This document shows, one piece after another, positions 35,122-47,018 of a DNA stretch of 64,000 nucleotides; positions within the stretch are counted from its first letter, which is position 1; every line of letters starts with the position of its first letter. The stretch is from contig JAMXBD010001585.1 of NCBI GenBank assembly GCA_024138025.1, positions 273,557 to 337,556 of the forward strand, written 5' to 3'. The DNA comes from Combretum micranthum (lineage: Eukaryota; Streptophyta; Magnoliopsida; Myrtales; Combretaceae). The position numbers were made by a program, and so were the translations under genes. The notes beneath the pieces were generated by a model. That model had not been told where the DNA came from and made no database searches. It worked only from the letters and a program-made list of their open reading frames with translations.

Positions 35122-36050
35122 TGTAGATGTGGAGTTCTTGATGATAGCTGTCACGCACACGTTCACGTGGATTTCGCGCCTGGCACGTGACTTTAGATAG
35201 CTACTAAGGAAATGACACTTGATGATGGGATGGCTCGGAGAGAATGACAAGGGAGGAGGAACAGGTAGTCTCAGTGTAAATGCACAAGTGACAAATAAAG
35301 GAGCTTGAGTAGACCTCGCGCGTCAACCTTACAGTTCTTGAGTAGTTGGAGTAGAAATCACTTGAGTTGTCTTATTTGATCTTCCTCAATAAAACCTCTT
35401 TACAAACTATTGTTTGTCTTCTCTCTCGAAAAGTTCTTCATGAGGAGAAGGAGTGACTGAATATTTATAAGCATTTAGCATGGATGACGACCGTCAGATC
35501 ACCTCAGTAATTGACGGATGAGATGGAGCAAGATCAATTCATGCTTATCATGAATGAGCTCCTCATGGGCCAAGACCTATAGTCATCTCTTGTGTGTGCA
35601 TGAGCCTACTTGAGAAAGGTTGGATGCGACGAACCGGTCCAACGATCCCTATTCCAAGCCCACCAAGCCAAATCTCCCCAAGCCATCCCAATAGTTAAAC
35701 TGAACGCATTAGGCCCTGTCACTTAGCACATGAGGTAAGCCCAAGTAAATAATATTTGTATTTATATATATGTTTAAAGCCCTTTACATTTTGCCCATTA
35801 GCTAAAATTCTTGGACAGAGTTCAAGTATTTTGGGCATTGCTTGTATCTACGCATAACTTGATCAATACTCGATGCATACTGCTGCCAAGTGCTCTTATA
35901 ACGTTGAAGACTTCATTTGTCGTTGATGAATCATTGAGTAAAAGTCAAGCGTCAGTGTTGCAACTAACTCCATTGTAAATATAATTATATTGTAGAGCGC
36001 AAACTTGCTGCATCACTCCAATTATGCGCGTCGTCTTGCGCTTCTCTAAA
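35122..36050 (-). mobile_element. Tat 3' LTR (right end uncertain)
   Basis: Begins TGTAGATGTGG on the plus strand and runs parallel to 52005-52850 and 23396-24050: CACGTGACTTTAG, GGGAGGAGGA, a CTTGAGAAAGGTTG-type motif, GGTCCAACGATCCCTA, AAGCCATCCCAA, GGCCCTGTCAC, AAAGCCCTTTACATTTTGCCC and TTTTGGGCATTG occur in the same order. The same orientation as 52005 onward fits an LTR pair. A polypyrimidine stretch at 36329-36352 would be a polypurine tract on the minus strand and may mark the real inner border near 36313, but this is unproven. Confidence 0.55.
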
Positions 36051-37294
36051 TAATCTTACTCCCATAAAATCATCTGTCATCTATATCATGCTACGAATCC
36101 ATTTGATAACCATATCATGGACACATGACTCTTCTCATACTTATTGAATCTCATCATGATAGCAAGATAGCCAATAATAGGCAAAGAATACTGCAAACTG
36201 ATTTTTTTCTTGATAACGAGTTCATTCCATAAACCCAGTACTCCATAGAAAATAATCTTTTTTTTTTTTTGCATAAAATTTAAAAAATTGCATAGCAGTT
36301 CATTTCAGTCCGAAGTAGACTCAAATTTCTTTTCTTCTTCTTCTTTTTTTTTATATATATATACATATTATGAGCCTTCTATATATGCATTAAAGTTATG
36401 TTGCCTCAAAGTTGGACTACCGGTATCTACTTATGCGAACTTGTATTTAGCAGTTGCCCATTTAATTTCCGAATCCCTTTCTTCTTTATATATAAATAGC
36501 AGAAAGGACATTTGCAAATGGCTCCCATGTGAATATCGTTTTGCAATATCGAGGCAGGAACTTACAAAAGTCATTTAACAAAGCACTGATGATCAGCCAC
36601 AAATTGAAATGGAGCAGCATTAGACCATTAACTCCTCCTGGATGATTAGTCATGCCTCGTATATATCGCAAACTTTGGCATTTGTCCCTCCTGCATGTCC
36701 GGAAATGATTTCCAAATCTCAATTTTCTAGTTCATCTATATCTCCATTATATAGATATATCCGAATTCTGCCAAATCTCATCTTGTGAATCTTTCTCTCT
36801 TTTTTTTTCTTTTTATATCTTCACTTGATCTGACCCTTGTCACATTGTAATCAACCACTCTAGGATGGACAAGCTTCGACTTCACGAGTTATTCTCATCA
36901 TTATCCAGAAATAAAAACTAGTATGATTTCCTAGTTGGTTAAACTATTTCATACCTATAATCTCCATTCCATCAACAGCAATGCTTGCTTCAGATATCAA
37001 AATCGATCGGTCGTCGCTAACCATTTTTTTATATTCGTCCGTTAGTGACTGGCAATAGAATTTGGTGAATGGGACATCTGAACTCGGACCGAAACCTTGT
37101 TGATTCCATATCTGCATCTACTGCCAATTATCATCGTCCTCTAGAAAAGCGGCCTCCTCCTTGCCAAATCTCAATATTATCCTTATCTTCACATTTGTTT
37201 ATTCATAATGAAAAATATTATATTCAGTATACATAGATCCGTTCTCTCCTCAAACCAGCTTCGTAATTGTTGGCGATACCCAAGTGGATAACAA
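36051..37294. other. AT-rich interior of the Tat element, left part
   Basis: No convincing coding sequence. Features are homopyrimidine and T runs (36254-36271, 36329-36352, 36799-36815) and short AT repeats. In this position, between the antisense gene and the 3' LTR, it may hold the polypurine tract and part of the antisense gene's promoter. Confidence 0.35.
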
Positions 37295-37311
37295 CGTATA
37301 TTAATTTATAA

Positions 37312-37578
37312 TCATGAACGTGGGGATACACCAATCGAAGGTGGTGATAACTAAGCTGAGGTTGGACAAGGATAGGAAGAGCTTGTTGGATCGTAAAGCT
37401 AAAGGTCGTGCTGCTGCTGATAAGGATAAGAGTACTAAGTTCACTGCTGAGGATTTCATGCAGACTGTTGATTGATTTTTCAATTTTTAATTATTAGCAT
37501 TGCGTTATTGTAGCTGTTAAGCGAAACAAAATTAAAAGAAGAAAAAAAAAAATCTTTTCCGAATCGAGCATCCTCTAT
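37312..37578 (+). pseudogene. RPL26-like: 3' fragment of 60S ribosomal protein L26 gene, flanked by 17-bp repeats
   Basis: Positions 37316-37477 translate, without interruption, as [19 protein letters not shown], then [19 protein letters not shown], then [14 protein letters not shown] and stop, which is the C-terminal third of plant ribosomal protein L26 (uL24). A short 3' tail with an A run (37542-37552) follows. The segment is bordered by identical CGTATATTAATTTATAA at 37295-37311 and 37579-37595, the length expected for a target duplication made by LINE-type machinery. I infer a 5'-truncated retrocopy. The 27 bp between the A run and the right repeat are unexplained. The frame is intact, suggesting a recent event; no start or promoter of its own. 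Confidence 0.8.
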
Positions 37579-37595
37579 CGTATATTAATTTATAA

Positions 37596-39544
37596 CCAAT
37601 CCGTTCACACTTAAATCTAGAATATAAAATATCATTCTTCTCACTACATTACATCAGATATACATATATATTTACATATTTATGCATCCTCTCAAATCTT
37701 CTTCTTTCCTTTTTTTTTTTATATGATATATCACAAATATCGATTCTATATCTTTTTTTTTTTTAACATCATCTTCTTTCCGAGATTTACTTGAATGTAT
37801 ATATTCATGTACTCCATAATATCATCAAATATACGTAATTCCACAAAATCCGATTAAAATCTTTCGACGATGATCCTCGTTTCTTCTTCTTGTTTTATAT
37901 ATACATACATATATAAGTATACTCTCGTACAAAACATCAAGCTTCTATCCTCAGCATCTCAACAGGCAGGTATATGTCATACAAGTACGTTGTTCCTCAT
38001 GTCATTTTCCTTTATATATATATATATGTTTACACAGCTTTTTTTTTTTTTTTTTTTGAAATATCGACAGAAATCACAGCGAATCGCTCTTTTTGTTCTC
38101 GCGCAATAACAATAACCCTGATTGAAATTCCAAGCACCGACCAGGAATCTTTTAAAACCAAGAATCATTTCAAACCAAATCCACTAAGATCGGAGATTTA
38201 TCAAGCATCGATTAAAATCGACGAAACACAAAGCATATTGGCACCGGGTGTTCGTCCGTCTTGCTTCCAGCAAGTTCATATCACAGCCTTTTTCCGTATT
38301 CTCCCGAGTCCTTACACGCAGGTATTGCCCTCTTTTTTTTTTTTTTAATTCTCTTCTTTTGATTCCCTCTCCGTATTCAACTCTTGTTGTTATTCTACGC
38401 AGTGAGGACGTCATAATGATACGATATTAACTCCAACACCATCACGGATCGTGCTCCCTTTTCTGGTAACAGCAAGTTCCTTGTTTCTCCGCTTGTTCTC
38501 TCTTTTTTTTTTTTTGTTTATTGTCATACATATACATATTGATAAATAAATATATACACATACATAAATTATTATAACTGCAACAAATAATCTTCTTCGT
38601 GTTCCTTCTTTAGCAGATAATAAAAGGCGGCCTTGATTCATCAAACCCATGCAAGAACAGGACCTGAGTAAATATTCAACATTTAATTCCTCTTTAATTC
38701 TCCATAGTGAAAAAATGCACTGTCTGTAATCCGAGATTGATTTTCCCCCCTTTTTTTATGATGTTCCTATGTTTGGTAGACAATATGACGTAAGAAACCA
38801 ATATCGAGCAGCATCCGTGTGAATAACATCAAAATCTAGTATATCCACACACCATGATTCTTCTTTTTCTTTACATTATGAGCATATATGATGATGAAAG
38901 CATACAAGCTTATATTCTCCTTAATAATGTATATTTTCTTTACAATGCCTATCTTTCAATGTCGCACCATGCCGAATATATGCATGTCTATATAATATAT
39001 ATATATAATTATATATTCACGCATTTTACATCATCGAAACAGGAAACCATATGCATCTTCGTCACTTTTTTTTTTTTTTTATTAATCATCATCTAAATAG
39101 GATCACCATGTACATCCATCTCCATGTCAAGTCAAATCTGGCGATATTGCTCCTATTTATCAATGTGTATATATAATAATATACTATTATGATAAACATC
39201 GCCCATGCTTATATTATATATATATATATTCACGTCAAGTTCAACACATATATATGTACCGCATATCTTTTCTTGAATACCTTCCTCAAATATTGTCGAA
39301 TTTATATGATTCGGATCTTCGCGTTTATATTCTTCTGTTGCCGTAGCTCGACAAGATGGATATACACACATATAATATGATAACCTTTTCCAAATTTGAA
39401 TCAAATATTGTAGGAACATATTAGTATGTCATTCTCCTACATAGTTTGTCCTTATTTGTATTTTCTTGATCTCTCATACTTATGGGCGATAAGCACATAT
39501 GTATATGTATAATTCACTAATTTCTACTTTCTTTGACTTTCACA
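37596..39544 (+). other. AT- and microsatellite-rich region upstream of the antisense PMD gene
   Basis: Dominated by ATATAT blocks (38020, 38996-39016, 39216-39232) and long T runs (38039-38057, 38332-38346, 38503-38515, 39067-39080). The open frames in it are low complexity and not credible genes. A TTTGACTTTCACAG acceptor-like site at 39532-39545, just before the PMD start codon, suggests that much of this stretch is promoter plus a 5' leader intron of the antisense gene. Confidence 0.4.
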
Positions 39545-39577
39545 GGCGTTAACTCATCAAAAGACCAGTAGAGATTG

Positions 39578-42423
39578 ATGGCAAAAGAGGAAAGAAATAG
39601 CCAAATTCAACGTACTGCAGTTGTCAAACCAATGGAAACGGGAAGCAATCAAGCCACCGGAGTCCAAATGGCCAAACAGAAGGAAACTAAAGCTAGGCAA
39701 GCACCAACTGTTGAAGTTATCAAACAAAAGGACTTGCTGGTGTGCCAGGATGGTAATCCATCACAAATTCAGCTTCTGCGAGACCAATGGATAGACGACA
39801 CAATTTCTGAAGATACGTTTTGGGACAAGGCTTCTCGCCCCAAGTTATGTGCAACTCCCCCTACTGATGGTGACTTCAGATTAATCGAGCCCGAGCCGTG
39901 CGCCGATTCAAGGAGCACCATTAGGGGGGACTCAGTGCTACGTTTTAGAAACGAGAGGAAGGAGATACCACTTTCTAGTATACACTTCCCATTTCTTAAG
40001 GAGCCGCCACCTAGATGGAGCGACTGGGTAGACTACATCACTGACCAGCTGGAATATGTGAAGCTGCTGAAATAAGCCAAAGTCTATGACGCCATCATCA
40101 CCTCTGCTTGCTTGTGGCTCGTCAACACAAACAAGATGGAAGTATGGCGTGCCATCATTTCTCGCTGGAGTACGTAGACTCATACATTTATCACTGCATG
40201 GGAGAGATATCACCAACTCTTGAAGACGTGGTCATGCTTTTGAACCTACATTGTTTTGGGATAACTAATGCCACTGCAGTTGGAACTTCACGTGAAGAAC
40301 GCCACCTCGAAGCATCTTTACTAGTGGCTCTAAAGCTCGCCCGAGATGATAAGAAGAAACAGTGTTTCTTTGCCTGGATAACACATTTCTTCGAAGAGTG
40401 GAGAAAGAACATGCCTCAAGTAGTAGGACCAGCTTGTGGAAAAGAGTAAGTATATTCATATTATTACTTCATACTTGACTTCTCTAAGTAACACGTTTTT
40501 TTCTTTTTTTTTTTTTTAATGTACAGGTATGAGCTCGCAAGCTTTATTGCATTTTGGTTGTCATTATTTGTGTTCCCTAGTAGGCCAGAAGAAGGTGTAA
40601 GCCCTCGGATCTTTGCTTTGGCTGTACGTATTGCACGAGGCCAATGCTTTGCACTAGCTCCTTTATACCGACGTCTTGACCTATACCACCAAGCTTCTGT
40701 CTGTTCCAAGGGTCAATATGTGAACGTGTCACATATAGACTTACTTTTCTTGCAGCTATTCTTCTGTGAGCAGTTTCGGAACCACCTTGCCCAACCAGCC
40801 ATCAATAGAGATTCGAATCTTGCTGCTCCTCGGAATGGCCATGGATTGGAATAGAGATCAATCAGCCACTTCTTCAGCTTATCGATGTCAAGAAGGAGTT
40901 TATGTTTCGACCTTTCGTAGAGTCTCTTGAAGGTTATCAAGATGGTGATGGGCTTTATCCTCCAGGTTCTAAGAGCGAGGTTATCTTAGTTGATAATCGT
41001 CGTAAGCTAAATAAAAATCAAGCTAGGTTCATGTTTTGGTGCATCGCAAGGGGCCTGCCATCTTTGCTTGACAAAGGAGATTCAAATGGGCGATTCTTGG
41101 AGCAAAGGGTGATGGTATACTCCCCTCACAGAGTGGCGTGCCAGTTTGGTTTTGATCAAGGAGTGCCGCGTCTTCTCAATATTGCGCAGAGTTTCGATTC
41201 ATGCTGATAATCGATCTCGCCAAGTGACTTCAAGTGTATTCATCCTACGGTGCGACGACTATTCTTTCCTTTTGTGGAGCGTCGTGGAGTTGCTTTTGTT
41301 GGTTGGCTGATGCACTTGTCGAATTGTATAGCCATCTTTCGTGACTATGCTTTTGCATTCGTAGATGATACGTTGCAAGCCCCACTCATATACCGCTATG
41401 AGTTCTATCTCAGACTACCTAGGAACAGCTACCATAGGCCAACCGGTAATATTCAAGTGGTTGAAGAGTCTGCATCAGGCAAATTAGAACCTTCTACTAA
41501 TGTGCCTCTTTCTAAACCAAAGAGTAACCATTGACCACCTCAGCTAGTGGATTCTAGAGTAGCAAAGCGTGCACTCATCGAGGAGGTAATAAGTTTTTTT
41601 TTTTTTTTGTGTATAACCTGCTATTATTACTCTTCTTTTATTGTCTAATGTTTTCTTTATTCGTCCTTTTTAGGTCGACACAAGCTCTTTTATGAGTTCG
41701 CATCGCTCTAGTGGTACTATTGCACCAGTGATGGTACTAGATGATGAAGATAACGGCCTAGAGAAAATTGATTACGAACCATCTCCAAACCCATGTGATG
41801 ACAATGGAAGTGATGTCAACAAGACTAAAGAGCTCAATTATAAGGATGATGGGCATACTGTTGATGATGGGATCACGAGTGCACCTATTGTTAATACATC
41901 TATTGAGCTCCTTCCTCCCTCAATTGCTGGCGTGTCTTGTAAAGACATGGTGGCAACTTTAGAGGACTATGTTGCATTAGAGGAGATGACTTCCTTCTAT
42001 GGCTTTACCGTACCATCTCATTTGATAGCACCTTTAGAGAGTCTGAATACCATGGACAGGGAATTCTAGGCCAGTTCTCCTATGTTGGGAACTGAGGTAG
42101 CTACTATAATGATGAAAATGATTGGTGAAGCCATGTTATTGATGGACAAACGTTGGAGCTCCTTATCAATGACAGAGCTAAAGCAACTTGTCAAATGTGT
42201 TGAGGGGGCTCGTATGTTGCAGTTTAACATCGATAGCTTATGGCCTGTTGCTGACAAGGCCAAAAGAGTGCTGAATTACAGGAATGTTAAGGGAGATTAT
42301 GACAAGTTGATGGTGAAGCTGCAAGAGATCCAAACAGAGATTGCGACAGCAAAGACTAAAATGGAGACTTCTTTAGGAGAAGATGATTTAGAATTTGTAG
42401 TAGGCTTAGATTGTAAGCCTTAG
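39578..42423 (+). pseudogene. Antisense PMD gene of the Tat element (copy 1)
   Basis: Runs opposite to gag-pol. Exon 1 (39578-40445): DTISEDTFWDKASRPKLC, RFRNERKEIPLSSIHFPF, PPRWSDWVDYITDQLEYV, then VWRAIISRWST and EISPTLEDVVMLLNL, the plant mobile domain core. Intron 40446-40526 (GTAAGT..ACAG). Exon 2 (40527-41585): YELASFIAFWLSLFVFPSRP, PLYRRLDLYHQASV, MVYSPHRVACQFGFDQGVPR. Intron 41586-41673. Exon 3 (41674-42423): acidic linker, MTSFYGFTVPSHLIAPLE and a C-terminal coiled-coil-like stretch ending DCKP. Lesions: TAA at 40073, TAG near 40170 with a nearby one-base loss, a frameshift between 40850 and 40902, stops at 41205 and 42067. Its function is unknown; related cellular PMD proteins act in silencing. 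Same architecture and intron sites as the gene at 61.4 kb. Confidence 0.8.
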
Positions 42424-42559
42424 TTTGGATTTGTTTGTTACTTTGTTTCCATTATAGAGCAATTATGCTAGCATTGCTGTTTTATGTAATGAATGAATTT
42501 GAGATTATTGCAATCATTGTTGTTTTCTTTACATATGTATGTGTATATGTGTGAATGTC

Positions 42560-43090
42560 AACATTTGACTGAAGTCGTTAGTGGCATGTGCTAGCGCTTA
42601 GGAAATACTACTTTCACTTAGCAACAACAATTCGAAATATAATAAAGGTTGTATGAGTCTTATGTCGCGCATTTGAGTAGTACTCTCGCTTGCAAGCAAC
42701 AATATTATTATTATTAGGGTAATAAATCGATCGCACTTGGAGCGACAATAGTATTACGTGCCTGATAAGCTTACCACCCTACTAGTCGAGGTTAATTGGT
42801 TAAGAGGGTATTGCCCAATACTTAACCATTCGCTGCATATTTCGAAAACATTTGCACTATGTTAAGTATGATAGCATATTGTCATGCGCCTAGGAGACGA
42901 TGCTTCTACTAGTCAGCATGCCATATTCATAACGTCATGCACTTAGGAGACTATGCTCTTACTAAGTGGCAGCAACAATATAAGTAAAGCTTTTTACTTT
43001 TTTGTCGTGTTAACTAATCTTTGTGCGCTAAGGAGATATATCTCTAACTTTGCAGCAATAAAAGAAAATTAATAGAATAATAAAAGAGAG
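42560..43090 (+). repeat. Diverged short repeats in the spacer between PMD gene and pol
   Basis: Five or so variants of a motif with GCGCNTAGGAGA, a CTCTTACT-like core and GCAGCAACAAT (around 42590, 42665, 42885, 42935, 43022) are spread over 500 bp between the 3' ends of the two converging genes. Spacing is irregular (about 75-220 bp). No coding potential. They could hold poly(A) signals for one or both transcripts; this is inference. Confidence 0.5.
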
Positions 43091-43139
43091 AGACAGAGAA
43101 GACATGATGAGAAGGCATTGATAATGCAAGCCTTAATTT

Positions 43140-44940
43140 TATTCAATAATGCATTCAAGGTACATCTATCGTATTCATATATGAAATTTCTTAACATATT
43201 GAAAATTGATAGGTGTTGTGATCTTGTCATTTGTTGGATTCAAAAGTTTGCAATAGGCACTGTCATACACTTCATGAACGATGAAGGGACCTTCCCACTT
43301 TGGCGTGAACTTGGGTGCCGGAATACCACGCCGCACATGCTCTGCTGCGCGAAGTACAACGTCACCTTATTGGAATGAGCGCTTCCTAACCAAGCGGTCA
43401 TATACAGTACTAAGCCGTTGTTGATAATTAGCAGTTACGCTTGGCAGTATCTCGTCTTTGTTCTACTGCTTCTAAGTCCAACACTCGTAGAGTATCTGGT
43501 TCTAAATTTGCGTTGATAGCTAAGTGTGCAAATGGAACCAAGATCTTTATAGGCATCACTACCTCCGACCCATATATGAGGGAGAACGGTGTTGCTTGTG
43601 TAGGACTACGCTTAGATGTCCTGTAGGCCCATAATGCTAGGGGAAGCTTGTTATGCCATTCTTTATGATTATCGTGCACCATACGACTGATTATCTTCAA
43701 ATGCATCTTGTTAGTACCTTCTGCTTGTCCATTTCCCTTGGGATAGTAGGGTGTGGACTTTACATGATCAACATTATAGGAGCTCAACAATTGCCGAGCA
43801 TGTGAGTTGACAAAAGGCCTTCCATTATCCAAGGGAACGTGTTTTGGGATTCCAAAGCGACAGATGACATGTTCTTTCATGAAAGTCGCTACCATTGGTC
43901 GGTAGTTTTCTTTCAATGGGATTGCTTCTACCCATTAGTAAAACACTCTGTCCCTACTAAAATCCAAATACACCCCTTCGATGGTGGATGGATGGACCAA
44001 TCAAATCAAATGCCCAAGTATGGAATGGCCATGGAGTAGTTAAGCTGAAGTGCGACAGCAGGAGCATGGATTGCATGGCCATGTTTCTGACAGGCAACAC
44101 ACTTCTTTGCAAAGTTAAAGGCGTCGGTCTCCATGGTAGGCCAATAATATCCTAGATCCAACAAATGATAGTATAACTTCCTTCCTCCTTGATGCTCGCC
44201 ACCATCTCCAGAGTGAGTTTCGGCTAATATAGTATCTGTTTCAGGAGGAGCGATACACCTAAGAGGTTTTCCCATGAATGATACCTGTACAGCTCATCTT
44301 CATGTATGATGTATTTCCTTGCCTTGTGCTTGACTAGCCGCGTCCGTGCTATTTGTGGGTAGGGTGTTATTCTTCAATAGTCAATATATGGTCGTCAGTC
44401 ACCAGCGCTTGCTATAAAGTTGCATTCACCCTGATCTGGTAGTTCAGAACATTTTGGGCAACTCATCTGCAGCTGAGAAGCGTCTTTGGACATGGTTGGC
44501 CAATAATACCCTGCGCGCTGAATGCGTCGATACAGGGGTGGTCCTTCCTCTCCACACCAGAGTGTATGGTATTTATCCAACTTAAGACGAGCTTGCTTTG
44601 CACAGATACAACGTGCTAGGATGCCATCTGGCCCTTTGAAGTAGAGGACATCGTTGATGCGAGTAAAATTTTTTAAAGTTGACACAGAAGCCGCGTTGGG
44701 TTGTGCTAGCTGCGTCTTGATGGGCATACGCCAATCATCTTGCGCTTCCTCTTCTTCGTCCACTAAGTTTAAAGTTGTACAGGGGATAGATTTCTTGATA
44801 ACCTGTACATTCAGGTAGTCTTCCTTAATCTCCATGGGAACCTTAGAAGCCAGTGTTGCCAGTGCATCTGCATAACGATTACTCGATCGCTTGGTGTGCT
44901 CATATCTTACTAGATTGAACTTCCCAACGAGAGCTTGCAC
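43140..44940 (-). pseudogene. Tat integrase with duplicated zinc-finger module
   Basis: Inserts the element cDNA into chromosomes. From the N-terminus: a module DDWRMPIKTQLAQ, then LARCICAKQARLKLDKYHTL and GYYWPTMSKDASQLQMSCPKC (about 44735-44450); a second module with PYIDYLKNNTLP, LRCIAPPETDTILAETHSGD, GYYWPTMETDA and KKCVACQKHGHA (44380-44090). The core has FDLIGP (first aspartate), LDNGRPFVNSHARQLLSSYN (second aspartate), YYPKGNGQAEGTNKMHLK (glutamate) and LPLALWAYRTSKRSPTQ (44000-43600). The C-terminal part is FTPKWEGPFIVHEVYDSAY (about 43310-43250). Frameshifts separate these blocks (near 44390, 43920, 43430). There is no chromodomain, as expected for Tat. Confidence 0.8.
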
Positions 44941-45240
44941 TGCAGCCCTGTAAGGCGCAAGTGTTGGCTCTTTGAGGGCGAACTCGCCATTTGCTTGCTT
45001 TATTATCAGATTTGAGTCACCGCGGATGCATAGGTGAGGCTCGGCATTCTGAGCAAAAATGAGTCCGAGAAGGAGCGCTTCATACTCAGCCTCGTTGTTG
45101 GTGCAATGAAAGTCTAACTTGAATGCCAGGGTATCTCCTGACCTGTTGGAGATGTCAAAACTACTCCAGCTCCCCGTCCAGTACTACTAGAGGAGCCATC
45201 AAATTGCACTTGCCATTCTCCATCCGATTCTACCATCATC
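44880..45240 (-). pseudogene. Second, archaeal-type RNase H (aRNH) of the Tat element
   Basis: Blocks WQVQFDGSSSSTGRGAGVVL, then DFHCTNNEAEYEALLLGLIF, then CIRGDSNLIIKQANGEF show the D-E-D catalytic series of RNase HI. It lies after the ordinary RT-linked RNase H and before integrase. A second RNase H at this position defines the Tat lineage of plant Ty3/gypsy elements. One base is missing near 45120, shifting the frame between the first and second blocks. The domain then runs into the linker ALATLASKVPMEIKEDYL. Confidence 0.8.
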
Positions 45241-45246
45241 AAGTCT

Positions 45247-46777
45247 TCATGAAATTCTGCCGGGATCTGGCTCGTGGCATGAGTTCCATCTGTTGGGAAA
45301 TTGTGCCAAGAGATCAGCTAAGGCTTGAGACTTAATAGCCTTAGGTGGTATGATAGTGATGTCAAATTCTGACAACAAAAGTAACCATTTAGCAATCCTG
45401 CTCGATAAGGCCGGTCGTGAGAGCAAATATTTGATGGGATCTAAGTTTGTGACCAGGTTAACTTTGTGTGGCAAAAAGTAGTGGCGGAGCTTCTGTGTTG
45501 TGAATACCAACGCAAGACAATGTTTCTCACATGTTAAGTAATTGATCTTGCTTCCTTGAAGGGAGCGACTCAAGTAGTACACTGGACGCTCGATACCATC
45601 AAGTTCTTGAGCCAATAAGGCGCCGATGGATCTATCTGTGGATGTTAGATAGAGGATCATTGGCAAGCCTTTTACTGGCATGGTCATTGTCTGGGGCAAG
45701 TAAGTATTCCCTTAATCTTTTGCATTGCCTCCTCCTGAGGCTCCCCACTGAAATGAAGTTCCCTTCTTCATGAGGTGTTGCAGGGATATGAAATTTCTGC
45801 CAATGCAGGTATGAATCGCCTGATGTAAGAAACTTTCCCCAAGAATGTCTTCAATTCCTTTGGATTAGTTGGTGAAGGCATGGACCTTATGGCCTGTACC
45901 TTAGTTGGATCGACGTCAATCCCTTGTCTATGAACAACGAATCCAAGGAATTTTCCGGATGAGACTCCGAACATGCACTTCAGTGGGTTCATACGTAGCT
46001 TATACAGTCTGCATCTTTCAAATACTTTATGGAGGTGAATCAAATGATCAGGTGCCTTCCTGGATTTGATGACTATGTCATCAACATAATCTTCAATGAA
46101 ATCATGCATCATGTCATGAAAGAGTGTGGTCATTGCTCTCTGATAAGTAGCGCCGCATTCTTGAGCCCAAAAGGCATGACGGTGTAGTAAAAGTTTCCTA
46201 CTGGTGTTCTGAAAGCAGTACGTTCAGCGTCTCCAGCAGCCATCTTGATTTGGTTATACCCACTAAAACCATCCATGAATGAAAATAGCTCGTGGCCAGC
46301 TGTGGCGTCTACCAATGTGTCTATGTTGGGAAGTGGGAAATCATCCTTTGGGCATGCCTTGTTGAGGTCACGAAAGTCGACACAAACACGTATTGCCCAT
46401 TCTTCTTCTTTACTGGCACTATATTAGCTAGCCATGTAGGGTGTTCGATTGGCTTGATGAAGCCAGCTCGAAGCAGTTTTCAATTTCCTCCTTTATTTGG
46501 AGTTCAACCTCTGGACGAAAGATACGTGGCTTTGCTTGACAGGCTTAGCTCCAGGTGCGATGTTCAATCTGTGCACCACTAGCATGGGATCTAGTCCAGG
46601 CATTTCGTCATATGTCCATGCAAACACATCTCTATAATTCTTCAATAATTCTACTAAATTGACCTTGATCTCCGGCAAAAGGCTTTTGCTAACGAAGATA
46701 GGTCGTGGGGCTTCTCCTGGTCCTGCTAGGTCCAACTCTTCAACCTCCTCTGCTTGAGGTTTCATCTGGTCTTGCAA
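45247..46777 (-). pseudogene. Tat reverse transcriptase and RNase H
   Basis: Copies the element RNA into DNA. From the N-terminus: the linker ending MLVVHRLNIAPGAKPV (about 46600-46550); LFSFMDGFSGYNQIKMAAGD and YYTVMPFGLKNA (46290-46150), the palm region; EDYVDDIVIKSRKAPDHLIH with the catalytic YVDD (about 46100); the thumb GIDVDPTKVQAIRSMP and LKTFLGKVSYIRRFIPALA (45930-45800). RNase H follows: SIGALLAQELDGIERPVYYL, SRSLQGSKINYLTCEKHCLA, TNLDPIKYLLSRPALSSRIA (45620-45400). Frameshifts lie near 46490, 46140, 45770 and 45710, so this is not a working enzyme as sequenced, but motifs are better kept than in the 1-3.9 kb copy. Confidence 0.85.
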
Positions 46778-46778
46778 C

Positions 46779-46802
46779 GGGGGGGGGGGGGGGGGGGGGG
46801 GG
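46779..46802 (+). repeat. Homopolymer of 24 G
   Basis: An uninterrupted run of G (C on the coding strand) lies between the protease and RT parts of the polyprotein. The equivalent place in the first Tat copy (2085-2130) has TGTGTGTG and G-rich low-complexity sequence, so this linker seems prone to repeat growth. The exact length may be unreliable. Confidence 0.9.
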
Positions 46803-47018
46803 TTGGGTTTCTTGTATCATCATGGGATCTGAAGATGACATGAAAGCTTCTTCAGATCCCGTAGACCGTCATAAGTAATATACCCTTTTCCCTGGATCGA
46901 ATAAAACTTTCGACCTCGGTAACTTGCTTTTGCTTCTTCCTACCACGGGAGCCATCTCCTCTTTTTATTTTGTTTCTCTTGAGTCTCCTCCAGGTAGGTA
47001 GTGGTATGCCAGAAGGCT

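Noticed and set aside
40191..40940. Minus-strand frames across the antisense PMD gene
   Set aside because: Shadows: the plus strand carries the conserved PMD blocks and matching splice sites.
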